From positions 67,395,501 through 67,459,500 of the forward strand of contig CP136890.1 in NCBI GenBank assembly GCA_034359265.1: DNA of 64,000 nt, given 5' to 3'. This DNA comes from Canna indica (taxonomy: Eukaryota > Streptophyta > Magnoliopsida > Zingiberales > Cannaceae). Positions 10,319 to 22,880 of the stretch are shown piece by piece. How positions within the stretch are numbered: the stretch's first letter is position 1; the number at the start of each line of letters is the position of its first letter. Under the pieces are notes generated by a model that searched no databases, was not told the DNA's origin, and saw only the letters and a list, made by a program, of their open reading frames with translations. The position numbers and the translations under genes are program-made.

Positions 10319-11339
10319 CAGCAATTTACCAAATTCGGATTTTGAGAATGAAAAATTTCCAAAACCATATTTGAAGTTTCAAAATTTCCTAAATCGAAAT
10401 TTAGTAAATCAAATACTCATTTTACCCCGGATCAAAGTCTCTAACCAATTAGGCACTTTAGTTAAAAATTAAAAAAATATATTAGAAAATAATTTTAATT
10501 TATATTAAAAAATTATAATAAAAATAAGGTGTTAGAGTTAAATTTTCAAACTCTCTAATTCATTAGAGAATTTTGCACAAAGTCTATAAATCTAAGTTTA
10601 AATTAAAAATTATAAAATATTTTGATGAAAAATATTTTTTTGAACCACCACACATTTTTTATATTTTTTAAAAATTTTTTATTAATTAATTTATTTTTGA
10701 ATTATAAAATTATTATAGACTTTGGGCAAAAGTCTCTAATGCATTAGAGACTTTTGCCCAAAGTCTATAAAACTAATTTTTAATTAAAAATAATAAAATA
10801 TTTTTTGTCCAAAATATTTTGATGGACTCTAGCATATTTTTTATATCACATAAATATTTTTTATGAATTAAATTTTATTTTTTATAATTATAAAATTATT
10901 ATAAACAAAAGTCTCTAACTCATTAAAGAGTTTTGTGCAAAGTCTATAATAACTTCATAATTTTTTTAAAAAAATATTTGAATTCATGAAATAATTTTTT
11001 AATGATACAAAAGATTTACTATGATCCAAAAAAAATTTACATCAAAATATTTCATAATTTTTAATTTAAATTTAAATTTATAGACTATGCCAAAAATTTT
11101 AATACATTAAAGAATTTGAAAATATATTTTTTATTCTCTAATATCTTATTTTTATCATAAAAAAATATTTCATAAATTAATTTTTTTTATTTTTGACGAA
11201 AATCTCTAACTGATTAGAGATTTTGACCAGGAGTAATATATGTATCTGATCTATTAAATTACGATTTGAAAAATTTTGAATCTTTAAATTTAATTTTAGG
11301 AATTTTTCATTGTCAAAATTCGAATTTAATAAATTGCTA
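10319..11339. mobile_element. Foldback MULE-type MITE, copy 1
   Basis: A 1021-bp element with long terminal inverted repeats starts CAGCAATTTACCAAATTCGG and ends AATAAATTGCTA. It is bounded by a perfect 9-bp duplication TTTTTTTAA (10310-10318 and 11340-11348). 9-bp duplications plus long TIRs are characteristic of Mutator-like elements. The interior is also largely palindromic, with phrases such as GACTTTTGCCCAAAGTCTATA in both orientations. No coding capacity. Confidence 0.85.
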
Positions 11340-11524
11340 TTTTTTTAATCCCACGTCAAGAAGTAAACTAGGAGAAGTATGGAATATTTTATAGATATTT
11401 ATAAATAAATTTGGACAATATAATAGATCAAAGAAGTTTCTTAAAAACAATATTAGCATGTCTATTTTAAGAAAAAAGAAATTAAATCCGTGTGTGGTTT
11501 AAAAAAAAAAGAATGTTGATTAAA

Positions 11525-11790
11525 GAAATTAAGGAAATCATACTTTTGGTCACAGACTTTTCCCGAATTTTAATTTTAGTCCCTATAATTTTAAAATTTT
11601 AATTTTAGTCCCCATACTTTATTTTCATTTAGAATTTGATCATTATCCATGAGGTCTAAACGGAGCTGATATGGATAACATATGCTGACTGGACATTGTT
11701 GACGTGAACTTGTAATGACTAATTTTGTAAACTATGAGGACTAAAATCAAAATTCAAGTAAACTATAGGGATCAAAATTATTATTATTTT
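11525..11790. mobile_element. Small foldback MITE
   Basis: The flanks carry TTTTAATTTTAGTCCC on the left and GGACTAAAATCAAAATTC on the right, giving inverted arms of over 80 bases. The centre reads CATGAGGTCTAAACGGAGCTG ... GGACATTGTTGACG. The same centre occurs in reverse complement at 13735-13800. Non-coding. Confidence 0.6.
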
Positions 11791-12453
11791 CTTAAAAATA
11801 TATAAAAAATCATAAGATATTTTTAAATTTATTTATAAATAATTATAATATTTAAAAACATTAAAATTGAGTACTCTTCAGTAATTTACGTTACGTTAAT
11901 TTGAGTAGATTTAGACCGACGTCGTTATTAGGAGTCAATTTTTATCCGTTAATTACCCTGATTTAGCGTGAATTCCGCAGTGGTTGTAGAATTCAAAAAT
12001 CCGCTCTCGTGATCTGCTCATCTATTCACTACCTCCTCACATCCTCACCTTCATTTTGATCCTAAATTTGACGCATTTAAATCGGTTTAAATTAGATTTC
12101 GAACGTCAAAAAGAGTTGATTTTCATTCTAATAAATATCGATTTCCCAAACATTTATTGTAGTGACAACAACATAATACAATATTATTGCTACGATTTCA
12201 TGGGCATTGGTAATGAATATTCAGAGATACAGAACATATTATAAAATATTAATATATTCATTGTTCAATTAATGTGTTCAATGCAATAATACAAAATCAG
12301 ATGTATGTGTCTTACATAGAAAATAAATTAATCTTGCAAATATTAAACTAATCTTCTAAATATATAAATATGTCATCATACTTTTCAAAATAAATAACTT
12401 TAATACATAAAAAGTTAGTTCAATTTTAATATTTTTAAATATTATACTTATTA
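11791..12453. other. AT-rich spacer between MITEs
   Basis: No recognisable gene or structured element. The 62-codon open frame at 12056 has no similarity I recognise and its composition is that of the surrounding AT-rich DNA. Confidence 0.4.
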
Positions 12454-12462
12454 TAAATAAAT

Positions 12463-13534
12463 CAGCAATTTACCAAATTCGACTTTTGGGAATAAGAAAT
12501 TTCCAAAATCAGATTTGAAGATCCAAAATTCTCTAAACCGGAATTTAGTGGATCGGATACCTATATTATCGATGGTTAGAGACTTTGATCAAAAATTAAA
12601 AAATATATATATATAAAATATAAAAAATAATTTTAATTTATAAAATATTTTTATGATAAAAATAAAATATTAGAGAATAAAAAATATATTTTTCAAACTC
12701 TCTAATGTATTAAAGATTTTTGCACAAAGTCTATAAATTTAAATTTAAATTAAAAATTATGAAATATTTTGATGTAAAATATTTTTTTGGATCATAGTAC
12801 ATATTTTGTATCATTAAAAAATTATTTCATGAATTCAAATATTTTTTTTAAAAAAATTATGAAGCTATTATAGACTTTGTCCAACCCTCTCTCATGAGTG
12901 AGAGACTTTTGTTTATAATAATTTTATAATTATAAAAAATAGAATTTAATTCACAAAAAATATATATGTGATATAAAAGATGTGCTAGAGTCTATCAAAA
13001 TATTTTGGACAAAAAATATTTTATTATTTTTATATAAAAATTAATTTTATCGACTTTGGGCAAAAGTCTTTAATGCATTTAAAGACTTATTAGAGACTTT
13101 TGCCTAAAGCCTATAATAATTTTATAATTAAAAAAAATAATTAATAAAATATTTTTTTAATATAAAAGATGTGTTGTTGTTAAAAAAATATTTTTCATCA
13201 AAATATTTTATAATTTTTAATTTAAACTTAGATTTATAGACTTTGTGCAAAACTCTCCAATGAATCAGAGAGTTTGAAAATTTATTTTGTAGACTCTAAC
13301 ACCTTTTTTATTATAATTTTTTTATAAATTAAAATTATTTTTTTGTATTTTTTTATATTATTATATATATATTTTTTAAATTTTTAATCAAAATCTCTAA
13401 TTGGTTAGAGACTTCGACTAGAGGTAAAATGGGTATTAATTCGATCCATTAAATTTCGGTTTGGGAAATTTTGAAACTTCAAATCCGATTTTGGAATTTT
13501 CTCATTCCCAAAATCCGGATTTGATAAATTGCTG
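12463..13534. mobile_element. Foldback MULE-type MITE, copy 2
   Basis: A 1072-bp relative of the element at 10319 starts CAGCAATTTACCAAATTCG and ends ATTTGATAAATTGCTG. It is flanked by a perfect 9-bp duplication TAAATAAAT (12454-12462 and 13535-13543). Its termini are closer inverted matches than those of copy 1, so it may be the younger insertion. Interior again palindromic and AT-rich, non-coding. Confidence 0.88.
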
Positions 13535-13574
13535 TAAATAAATTAAAAAAATAATATCCTGTGATTTTTTAAAT

Positions 13575-13905
13575 TTATTAGGAAAAATAATTACTTGAAT
13601 TTTGATTTTAGTCCCTATTATTTATAAAATTTTGATTTTAGTCATCATAGTTTACAAAATTTTAATTTTAGTCCCTATAATTTATGAAAATTTGATTTTA
13701 GTTCTCATAATTTACAAAGTTGATCTGTACAGGCTCAGCAATGTCCAATCAACACGTGTTATCCATGTCAGCTTCGTTTAGATCTCATGTGATGGTAAAA
13801 ATTAAATTCTAAACAAAAATAAAATATAATGACTAAAATCAAAATTTTAAAATTACAATAACTAAAATTAAAATTGGAGCAACGTGGGAACCAAAATTGG
13901 ATTTT
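13575..13905. mobile_element. Small foldback MITE, inverted relative of 11525
   Basis: Repeats of TTTTGATTTTAGTCCCTAT lie on the left and ACTAAAATCAAAATTTT on the right. The centre (GTTATCCATGTCAGCTTCGTTTAGATCTCATG in opposite sense) matches the centre of the 11525-11790 element. The left arm carries about four tandem copies of an approximately 36-bp TTTTAGTCCC unit. Confidence 0.6.
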
Positions 13906-15199
13906 TTAGTGCGCAGCTACTATTTGCGTGTTTGATCTTATTTCTTCTGCACTTTAATTTAATCAATCTCTTGCTCTACAGCTTTAAAATAAGAGTTAGA
14001 TTATTTGACCAAATATTTCATTATGCATAATTGACGGTTCCAAATAGCTTAATTTGCTGCATCACACACCATATTAAGTCCGCAGATGCAGAAAACTTGT
14101 CCTTTTTTATTTAGACTTCTGTCACTCTTCGATGTATTCTTATCTGTGCCACAATGCCATGCTTAATTTATTTGCTATGATTACATTATATGAAAAAAAT
14201 ACTTAGTGTAGGCCGGGAGAGGTTTTCAATTAATGCCTGTGTTTGTGAACATGATCACCATGGATATAATTAATGGAAAAATGAGATTGGTTTTGCATTT
14301 TTATATATACTAGAATAGAAAATAATATGCCAGTGAATTCACTTGTGCTCAAATGATAGTAATATTAGGATATATTATCTATAAATTTTAGATTTAATTT
14401 ATTATTGTAGCACTTAAAGCGTCTTTTTTTCATGCACTTTTTGTAATGAATTTTATACGTGTATATTTTATAATAATTATATTATAAAATCACTTTTTTA
14501 AAAAAAAAAGTACATGCCAGGTGTGTGATATCATGTCAAATAATGACACAAGATAGATGGAGATTGTTCTTTAGTACTTCAATTGACACATTTATACTGA
14601 CTTCTCATTTGTTATATTTGAACTTATTTTGGACTGACTTGTTCAATTGTTGTCATCTTTCCGCCTAGCACTGAGACAAGAAAAAAGAGGTTAATTTACT
14701 TTAAATATTTTTTTATGTCAAAATTGTCAATATATTCCTGGAAAAGTATCAGTTCTTATGTCAATCCCTCCACATTTTAGTATATGCCCTTGCAAATTTT
14801 AACAAATTATGTATGTCATTGAGAGTTAACTAATTTCTTATGGTCCAACAATTACATTTTTATCAATTAGTATGCGCAATTAAATGAAGCTTAAATTTTT
14901 TAATTATATATGAAAAAATAAATAAATTTGCCATCCACATCTCATGGCAGTAAAACACAATGAAATTCGATAAAAAGATTATATTAAGGGAAAATTGAAC
15001 TTGTATGAGTCATCTTGAAACAAATTAATTTACACGAGCGGTGTGGTCATATTAAATTGCAGGGGTCAAACTGAGAATAGATACATTATGGGGTTCAAAT
15101 TGATAAAGAACAAAAAGCAGGGGTTAAATTAAAATTAATCATATTGGAGTTCCAGTTGGCTGTTGGCACTAGGAAGTATCATTGTCCTTGTCTTTCTTT
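13906..15199. other. AT-rich intergenic DNA
   Basis: Nothing recognisable as a gene. Positions about 14985-15160 contain repeat-like text (GCAGGGGTCAAACTGAG, GCAGGGGTTAAATTAA) that looks like a fragment of a dispersed element. Confidence 0.4.
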
Positions 15200-16195
15200 C
15201 TGCATGTCCTTATAAGCAGCCATGAGGATGGCATGAAGCTCCCGGCCATATATTAATAGTGGTGGAGGTGGTGGCTGGTGAGAGTAGAGAGCTAGAGGTG
15301 GTAGAAAACGCTGCCTTAATTTTGGAGGAGAAACCCAGCAGAGTCATTCTTCACAAGAGAGACCAGTTCATTGAATTCGAGCAAATAAACTGGTGAGTTA
15401 ATTTATATATTGGTATAATGAATGATTATTAGTCCATTAAATTTGTAATGGCCTCTCACAAATATATCTTGAATGATTTCTTCCTCCTTTTTGGCTTCTG
15501 TTATTCCTGAATCTGATCCTGCTGCTGTTTTCTCTTTTGGAGGAAGGGCATGCTTGCTTCATCTGCAATGTTTGGTTACTCTTTTTTTAAAAGGTTGCAA
15601 TGCTTGATCAAGCTAAAGAACAAGCAATTTAGTAAACTAAAAATAAAAGCATTATATACTTTTGTAAATTATATCAATTGGTTAATAAGAAAATAATCGG
15701 CTCATTGATTGCGAGAGAGAAGGAGAAGGATGAGGAAGAAGAAGAGTGTAGCTGAGAAGAATATGCTAAATATTAAATTAAAAACATTAGAAAGACTTAA
15801 AAAGGTAGTATTCCATTTTTGTATGAATAGCTGGCAGAAGGCAGAGGCAGAAAGGACTCAAGGAGCGTCGATGACGCTGAGAGAGCATTTGAAATCCGCG
15901 CCGCTCGGACATCCCATCTACAGCTGGCACGGCGCCGTCGGCGGCGTATCCGACATCAATGACAATAAATGAAGAAGGGAGACGTGGAGAGACACTGGCC
16001 ATAGATTACATGTGAATAAAAAATGTTGGCCGTTCATTGCCCGATAAACAGGGAAGCCGCCGTCCGGACCGGTCAAGGTTCAACGTATTTGGAGGTTGAC
16101 AGTTGTCTTCTATGGGTCCCACTTCCTTTTTGATCGCTGTAATCGGGGTTAGGGTTCGTGTCTTCGTCCTGTCACGCGAGTGATAGCGGGACGAG
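15200..16195 (+). other. Upstream region of anion channel gene
   Basis: Mixed-composition DNA, possibly promoter and non-coding transcript. A GC-rich exon-like patch at 15838-15972 stays open to a TGA (TLREHLKSAPLGHPIYSWHG near its end), but I do not recognise the peptide and there is no convincing start or splice context. A TATA-like CTTATAAGC lies near 15210 with a GGTGGTGG-rich segment downstream. No gene is claimed. Confidence 0.35.
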
Positions 16196-16199
16196 CGCC

Positions 16200-16491
16200 A
16201 AAAATTGGGGAAGAATTTGAGTTAGGAGGAAGGAAATCCCAGCTTTCGTGTTGTTTACTTGGTGGGATTGATTTTCCATATCGAAAAGAGAATATAAATG
16301 GCAGTGGACCGGAATGGCGGAGAGCTTTCTCGAAAAGCTCGCGCTTTTACCAACCCAGAGATCCCCGTGCCTCGCCGTGGATGCGCGGTGTCGAAGAGCA
16401 TCTCAATAAGCAGAGGTAGGGGAGGTAGGCACATCTTCGATCGAAAGAAGGTTTATTTCTGAGAAAGAAAGATTCCTTTTACAGTGCAAAG
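16200..16491 (+). other. Putative 5' untranslated exon of the SLAH gene
   Basis: A GC-richer block lies ahead of a good donor (GCAAAG|GTACGC at 16491/16492). The next suitable acceptor is TGTGTCTTAG at 17610, 14 bases before the channel ATG. This would give a 1.12-kb intron in the 5' leader. The transcription start is not determinable. It carries a 54-codon upstream ORF (separate entry). Confidence 0.5.
16298..16462 (+). CDS. Upstream ORF, 54 codons, in 5' leader exon
   Basis: ATG at 16298 (AATATAAATGGCAGTGG) opens a 54-codon frame ending TGA at 16460-16462, before the putative leader donor at 16492. The peptide begins MAVDRNGGELSRKARAF and is basic and serine/arginine-rich toward the end (SISISRGRGGRH). 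An overlapping second ATG at 16314 opens a 31-codon frame. I know of no family match. If the leader model is right, this would be a translated upstream ORF that could lower channel translation. Whether it is translated is unknown. Confidence 0.35.
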   Translation: MAVDRNGGELSRKARAFTNPEIPVPRRGCAVSKSISISRGRGGRHIFDRKKVYF

Positions 16492-17624
16492 GTACGCCGG
16501 TTCCTTAACTCTGTTTTGTTCTCGCAATGAGGCAGTGTTCTTTGAGATGAGTATCTGGCCTTGTTGTGTGGTTTGGTATTAGTGATCTTTCTCAGAAACC
16601 TATCTTGGAGGCTCGTTTATGATAAATTCATGTTTTTTTTTCTCACTACGACAGTGAGCCGTTCAATTTGGTGGATACATTGATTTATGAACTTTTCATG
16701 ATGGAATTCGTTGGAGTATATGAACTTTGGTTTGAGTGTGAAGGCTCAGTTGAATTGTATTACTAGTTTAAATTGCACCTTGAAATTTCCATTATCAATA
16801 GAACAGTAGAACAAGCACTGAAGCATCTACAAGGGTACATGGTATTTGTGATTGAAGATTTTCATGTCTTTGTTATTATGGTTGAGGTTTGCCTTCCATG
16901 ATCAGACATCAGTTGGTACGCAAAACCTGTATCCTACTATATTTATAAGAATAATTTCGGGAATCTTATTCATGATGTGGTGGTTGGGAGAACATGCTGG
17001 CTGGTCTCTCCGAAGCCACCAGGCAAGATCTACGTCTTCAAAAACCCTAAAGAGATTTTTGACCAAGAAAAGAGCAAGTTAAGCAAATGACTTCTACTTT
17101 CTCCTTTATTTTAGTTTTTGTTCTTTCCTCTGATGAAGGGGGGATGAGTATAGTCTTTATTTTTTGTAAGAGCCCACCAGAGACTCATCATGAGGAAGCA
17201 TTTTCACTATTGTATTTATACACAGTGATCTTTTTTCCACTAGTTTGAACTCTTCACAAATTGCTATACTACTTGGCAGACGAAGCTCTAATAGTCCTGT
17301 ATAAGATAGTTTTAATTCTCTATGTTTAGGACGTGTTACTAATTTATCCCGTTCTCTTCTTTTTTTGAGGAAAACTGTTCCTGTTCTTATATTCATGTCA
17401 CTTTATATGCTGTACCATTTTGAGGTTGGTTGAATTATACGTTCTTCATGCATTTGAACATCTTAAGCAAATGATTATTTCATAAGAATCTACATTAAAT
17501 TGTTTAGACAACAATTTGTACACCTGATCAACTACTTGTTTCGTTTGCTTCATCATGGGAGAGTTTGCACTATACCTATCTTGCTTATATATGTTTCTTT
17601 TGTGTCTTAGGTTTATAGGTCGAG

Positions 17625-20444
17625 ATGGATGGTGAAGAAAATGTAGGCTCAACAAAGCCGGTTTCTCCTGATCCTGAGAGCTTTCCTTCTCTTTTCAGCT
17701 ACATCACATCCAAATCAGTTGCTGGTTTTGATATCACATCCAGCCCTCAAGGAGATCCTGTATTTGCTACTGTAAGTTATGTCCTGCTGATTAGTTTTCA
17801 GTTCTAATTTGATATTATACACATAGTTATTGCTGAATGGTAGCATTTATTCCAATACAAAATATGACATAGACAAGGCTTGGTGGTACAAGTGACTAAT
17901 TAATAACTGATTGGCTGTGCATTGTACATGTAGAGCGATATGTTTGTCTTTAGTGAAGTTCATCTATCCAACTCAAATTTCCCTCCAAGTTCAAGGCGTA
18001 GCAGTTTAATCTATTTGGCATATGAATGTTATAGTTCAAATATTTAATAATCTCAATTGTCACTGCTTGATCCTGGTTTGGAAATTTTGTCTTGGCTGTT
18101 TTGCCTATCTCAGGCACCTGAAGCTAAACATGGTGACATTCATTGCACAACACTCAGCACATCCTCACCAACTTCACCAATTCAAATGAGACCCCATCAT
18201 GCACATTCCCTTTCAATCAGCATGCCTTCGTCACCTTCAGCATTTCAGTTGGAACACTCAGCAGGAGTCCTAGAAAGTGAGATAGACATACCATGTGCTA
18301 TCGACTTCCAGTTAAATCATCCTGTTACTTCTGCTACCTTCCAGCAACAAAAGCAAGCCAAGTTCCACTCTCAGCCTATGCCAGTTAGAAACTTTCACGC
18401 CAACACAACTCCAGAGATTAAGTTTTTGAATCCCTTGGAGCATCCACAGAGGATACCGAGGAACAGTAGATTCAAGGACAAACGTTATGATTCTTTCAAG
18501 ACATGGTCTGGGAAACTTGAAAAGCAGTTATCTAACCTACGTGGAAAGCCACAGGAAATAGAGGAGATAGATGATGCAAAGAACACTAAACCAGAGGCTG
18601 TGCCAGCAGACCGCTTCTTTGATGCCTTAGAGGGGCCTGAGCTCGACAAACTAAAGGTACTGCTTCGAAGTTTTCATTGTTCTGAAAATTGCTATTTGGA
18701 TTCCTCTTTATCACTAGAACAGCTATATACCATCAAGTGTTGTATAACAATGATTATGGCTGCAACTAAACTATACTAAAATGAGATGCATACCATAAAT
18801 GCTTTGCAGGAATCAGAGGAGTTGGTACTTCCTGAAGACAAAAAATGGCCTTTTCTTCTTCGCTTCCCTGTGCCCTCATTTGGTATATGCCTTGGTGTCA
18901 GCAGCCAAGCTATCCTATGGAAGACACTGGCTACATCACCATCAACAGCTTTTCTGCATATTAGCCCAGCTGTCAACCTTGTTCTCTGGTGTATCTCAAT
19001 AGCATTGATGGGCATTGTATCATCTATCTATGCCCTGAAGATTATATTTTACTTTGAAGCAGTTCGACGAGAGTACTATCACCCCATCCGAGTCAATTTC
19101 TTTTTTGCTCCATGGATAACCTGCCTCTTCTTAGCCATTGGTATTCCACCCTTGGTTGCCACTAATCTTCATACAGGATTATGGTATGTGTTAATGGCTC
19201 CAATTTTCCTCCTTGAACTAAAAATCTATGGCCAATGGATGTCTGGAGGGCAGCGCAGGTTATCAAAAGTAGCAAATCCTTCAAACCACCTATCAATTGT
19301 AGGCAACTTTGTTGGGTCCCTGCTTGGTGCATCAATGGGGCTTAAAGAAGGTCCTATTTTCTTCTTTGCTGTAGGGCTGGCTCACTATGCTGTACTTTTT
19401 GTGACCTTATACCAGAGGCTTCCGACAAATGAAACAGTTCCAAGGGAACTCCATCCAGTTTTCTTTTTGTTTGTAGCAGCACCTAGTGTTGCTTGTATGG
19501 CATGGGCAAATATAACCGGAGACTTCGACTATTGCTCGAGGATTGCCTACTTCCTTGCTCTATTCTTATATGCTTCTCTCGTAAGTTTCTTGTACACCAC
19601 AGTTTTATTTTCCTTTTAATCTGTTTTTAATACTACAAAATTGTTTCCCTGCATGGCTCTTAAAATCATTAAGTAATTTGTACTGATCATTTGATGAAGC
19701 AAAGCAATGAACTTCAGTCAGAACGAACTTGGCATTACAAGTTATAGAAATTATTGGTGGTTTTTTTCCTTCTACTCGTATGGTTTTAAATTGAATAGTT
19801 AACTTTTGTGGACAAAAATTAATCAATGAAGTTAACCGTGGTAGTCTCATTATTAAATTAATGCTAGTACTCAATGATCAATAGTCCATTAAGGGAATCA
19901 TAACTTAGAACTTATAGAGTTCTATCTTAGCTAGAGCTTTTTAGTTAATTCTAACTAAAATTTCTTCCTCCACTTCTGCAGTCTGTGCGTATTAATTTCT
20001 TCAGGGGCTTCAGGTATAACGACTTTTTTTTTAGATCAGTTCATTCTTGCCAGTTTCTACTCCACAGCTCTTTCTAATTTTTCTATTGACATGTGTAGGT
20101 TCTCACTGGCTTGGTGGGCTTATACTTTCCCGATGACGGGGGCATCCATCGCGACCATCAGATACTCAGCTGAAGTTACACACACATTTACTCGAGCACT
20201 ATCCATTGCACTTACTGCCATCTCCACCATAACAGTTGCAACTCTTCTTGGTTTAACACTCCTACATGCCTTTGTTAGGCATGATCTTTTCCCCAATGAC
20301 ATCTCCATTGCCATTTCTGGAACCCCGTCAAAATGTACCCAGAAACACACACAATCAAGAACAAACTTTTTCTTGAAAAATCAAGCAAAGTCATCAAGCC
20401 CGGACGACAGATACATCGAAGCTGGACCAGAAGTACAAATCTGA
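17625..20444 (+). CDS. SLAH3: S-type anion channel, SLAH2/SLAH3-like
   Basis: Slow-type anion channel of the SLAC/TehA family, expected in the plasma membrane conducting nitrate/chloride. Five coding exons: 17625-17771, 18114-18656, 18810-19580, 19982-20013 and 20099-20444, all with GT/AG borders and frame-compatible. Product 612 residues, close to Arabidopsis SLAH3. Residues 1-230 form the cytosolic N-terminal domain, Ser/Pro-rich (SSPTSPIQM) with the conserved SFKTWSGKLEKQ and DRFFDALEGPELDKL segments. From about residue 242 (FPVPSFGICLG) the ten-helix channel core follows, including GLKEGPIFFFAVGLAHY, LYQRLPTNE, ELHPVFFLF and WWAYTFPMTGASIATIRY. The C-terminal tail is hydrophilic and ends GPEVQI. 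ATG 17625 is preceded by an acceptor at 17610. SLAH2 versus SLAH3 cannot be separated by eye. No disabling mutation is seen. Confidence 0.93.
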
Positions 20445-21597
20445 ATAGCATTATCACACAGTGTTTATTTGATGATATTTGAGTTCTTGATGCAGTCGGA
20501 TCCTAATATGTCACAGTTGATCAGAAATCATGCATTGTTGGTGATTTTGTGATTGACGCAGTTGGGAGTTGAAGATTGCATTATACTGGGAACTGGGTCA
20601 TCCTTACCTTGAAGAAGTTGTCACCACCTTTGCTGGTATCCTTTACCTCGCTATTTGCTAGTGTTTTTAGCTATTGGTTTGTGGATCATAGTAGAAAATG
20701 TGAAGATATACACAATGTTGCGTTATGATGGGCACAACAATTTTGCTTGTTTCGCCTCGAATCAGAATGACAAAAACTTTGCAATTGTTCTTGTGCTTGT
20801 CTACAAGATGGATAATGGAGTATATAAATGTTGGCCAATTTTCTGCTGGCCTCCGACTTTTTGATTGTTGACTGATGAGATAGTGCCCTTGATAATTTGG
20901 TTGTTCATCCATTTTCTTTTGTTTGACTATTTGATTAAATATTTTATTGCTAGGTCACTACGAAAGAAAATTAGTGCAATTATATAACCTTAGGGCTAAT
21001 TAAATAAAATGAAAAAACGGAATAAATAATGCAGTATGTAGGGATTAAGCTGGTGATATTTTGAGATTTAATGTCTATTGGTAACTGTAGCTTATTAATA
21101 TTAACTTGATTTTATTAAAATTGTCCACCCTAACATTGCTCTCTCCTCCCTTACCAACCCCACTCCCATGCAGGCCTCTCGCAGTTGTCCCCGAGCTACT
21201 TTGTTGTTCGCTTGCTTTAATGGATAGGATTGAATAAAATAAGATATCAAATGAGGGAGTATTGGTTAATTTTTTTTTAATCTATTATATACTTGATAAA
21301 ATATCAAATATATATTCTTCTAATCATATTTTCTTATAATCTATGCACTAAACAAACAAATGATATAAATTTATCTCTAATTCTATAAATGAAGCAAACA
21401 TACTCTAATTGTTTTATCTTTTTTTTTACTAGCCTCATCTTCACCCGCCGCTCACCTCTCCCCATTAGGCTCCCATCCACTCTCATCCCCCTTTTAGTTG
21501 GAGTTATGTTGCCTCTGCATGTGGTGACTACTGACTGGGCATAGTGGTGCCACCTCCACGCGGTGGCTACTACTTGCATGTGGTGGTTGCCACCTGG
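20445..21597 (+). other. 3' UTR of SLAH gene and intergenic DNA
   Basis: The first 400-500 bases after the stop are mixed-composition and probably 3' UTR. I see no classical AATAAA at a convincing place. Beyond about 20930 the sequence is AT-rich spacer. 21480-21600 has near-repeats of CATGTGGTGGCTACTAC / CCACCTCCACGCGG, a small degenerate tandem. Confidence 0.4.
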
Positions 21598-22368
21598 TAG
21601 GGGTGAGCAAAACTCGATCCGACTCGAAAAATTCAAAAAAATCGATTCGTAACATTCAATTCGGGTTGGGTTTTTCGGGTAATAACGGGTCGGGTCAGGT
21701 TTTATTTTTGAAAAATTAATATACTTTTTCGAGTCAGGTCGGGTTTGGGTGAAAACTCTGTTTAACCCGACCCGACCTGATTTTAAGTTAAATCTGATTT
21801 CAATGTCTAATATTTAGACATTTAGACTAAAATTCGACCCGCTCGCCCACCCTCCACTTCTCTGCGACTCTGCCCTAACCTTGACTCCCTAACGTGATCG
21901 CGGATTGCCCCACCCCGCTTACGCCTGCATCCTCCTCCGTCCTCCTCTCTGGCGACATCGAAGCTCGCGTCCTCCTCGCGCCGCGTCCGGCAACATCGAA
22001 CCTCGCCTCCTTGCCTCCTCTCCACAGTCGCCTCCTCCTCTCCGACGGCACTGCCCGACGATCGTCTTCGATTGCCCGACGATCCTCCCCTCACTCCTCA
22101 GTCCTCAGCGTCTGACCGACGCCTGTCCGGCTGCCCCCGATTGCCCGACGCCTGTCCGACTGTCCCCGACACCTGACAGTCTACACTCTACAGGTAATAT
22201 GATATTATGACATAAGTGGATGACATATTTCGAGTTAAATGGATAAATTAGGTCGGACCCCGATTAAAATTTCGGATAGGGTCAGGTTGAAAAAATACCC
22301 ATTTTTTTGGATTCGAGTATAACGGGTTAGGTCGAGTATTGACCCGACCCGCCCAATGCTCAACCCTA
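21598..22368. mobile_element. hAT-like non-autonomous element (TAGGGGTGAGCA family)
   Basis: Starts TAGGGGTGAGCAAAACTCG and ends AATGCTCAACCCTA, giving short hAT-type TIRs. Flanks CCACCTGG (21590-21597) and CCACTTGA (22369-22376) agree at 6 of 8 positions, fitting a decayed 8-bp duplication. Inside are runs of GGGTCGGGT / GACCCGACC and a GC-rich, cytosine-rich block (21890-22190: CCTCCTC, GCCCGACG) giving open frames on both strands that I do not recognise. Confidence 0.7.
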
Positions 22369-22631
22369 CCACTTGAGCTTGATGGTGTCACCTTTACACA
22401 AAGGCTAGCCGTCGCCTCTGCACAATGGTAAGTGAATTCTAGTAGAGATCACTTTGTATATGCAGTATAGTTTCAACTTAATTATACTATTTATAAACTT
22501 TTGTTGCTTACATTACAACTATATATAGTTGACATCCTTTCCATGAGATATATAGGTACAGGTTAGGCCGGGGAAGGTGGAGATAGAATATAGAAGGATG
22601 TGGTCTAGTCTGATAATGTCTATTATTTTAA
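22369..22631. other. Short spacer
   Basis: No recognisable gene. It contains the 9-bp TTATTTTAA at 22623-22631 that flanks the next element. Confidence 0.5.
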
Positions 22632-22880
22632 GGATAAATACCTAAAAAAAATACGAACTTTGGACATTTTTCTATTTTTAGCATAAATTTTTTCGTTAGC
22701 AAAAAAATACACGAACTATCATTTCGTTACCCCGTTTAGCACGCACTGTCATTTTTGACGTTTTTTGCTGACCTGGATGTTAACGACGATGACGTGGTAA
22801 ATTTTGTCCTACGTGGATTATTATTTTATTATTTTAATCAGTGTTATTATTTTATTATCCCCCCTCACCCCTCCCACGCT

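Noticed and set aside
18776..19015. Minus-strand frame within SLAH exon 3
   Set aside because: Antisense shadow of conserved channel exon.
20120..20457. Minus-strand frames opposite SLAH last exon
   Set aside because: Shadows of the channel C-terminus.
21822..22210. GC-rich frames in the hAT element at 21.6 kb as captured gene
   Set aside because: Possible in principle, but the peptides are Arg/Pro/Ser-rich low-complexity and I recognise no family. Left as unclassified interior.
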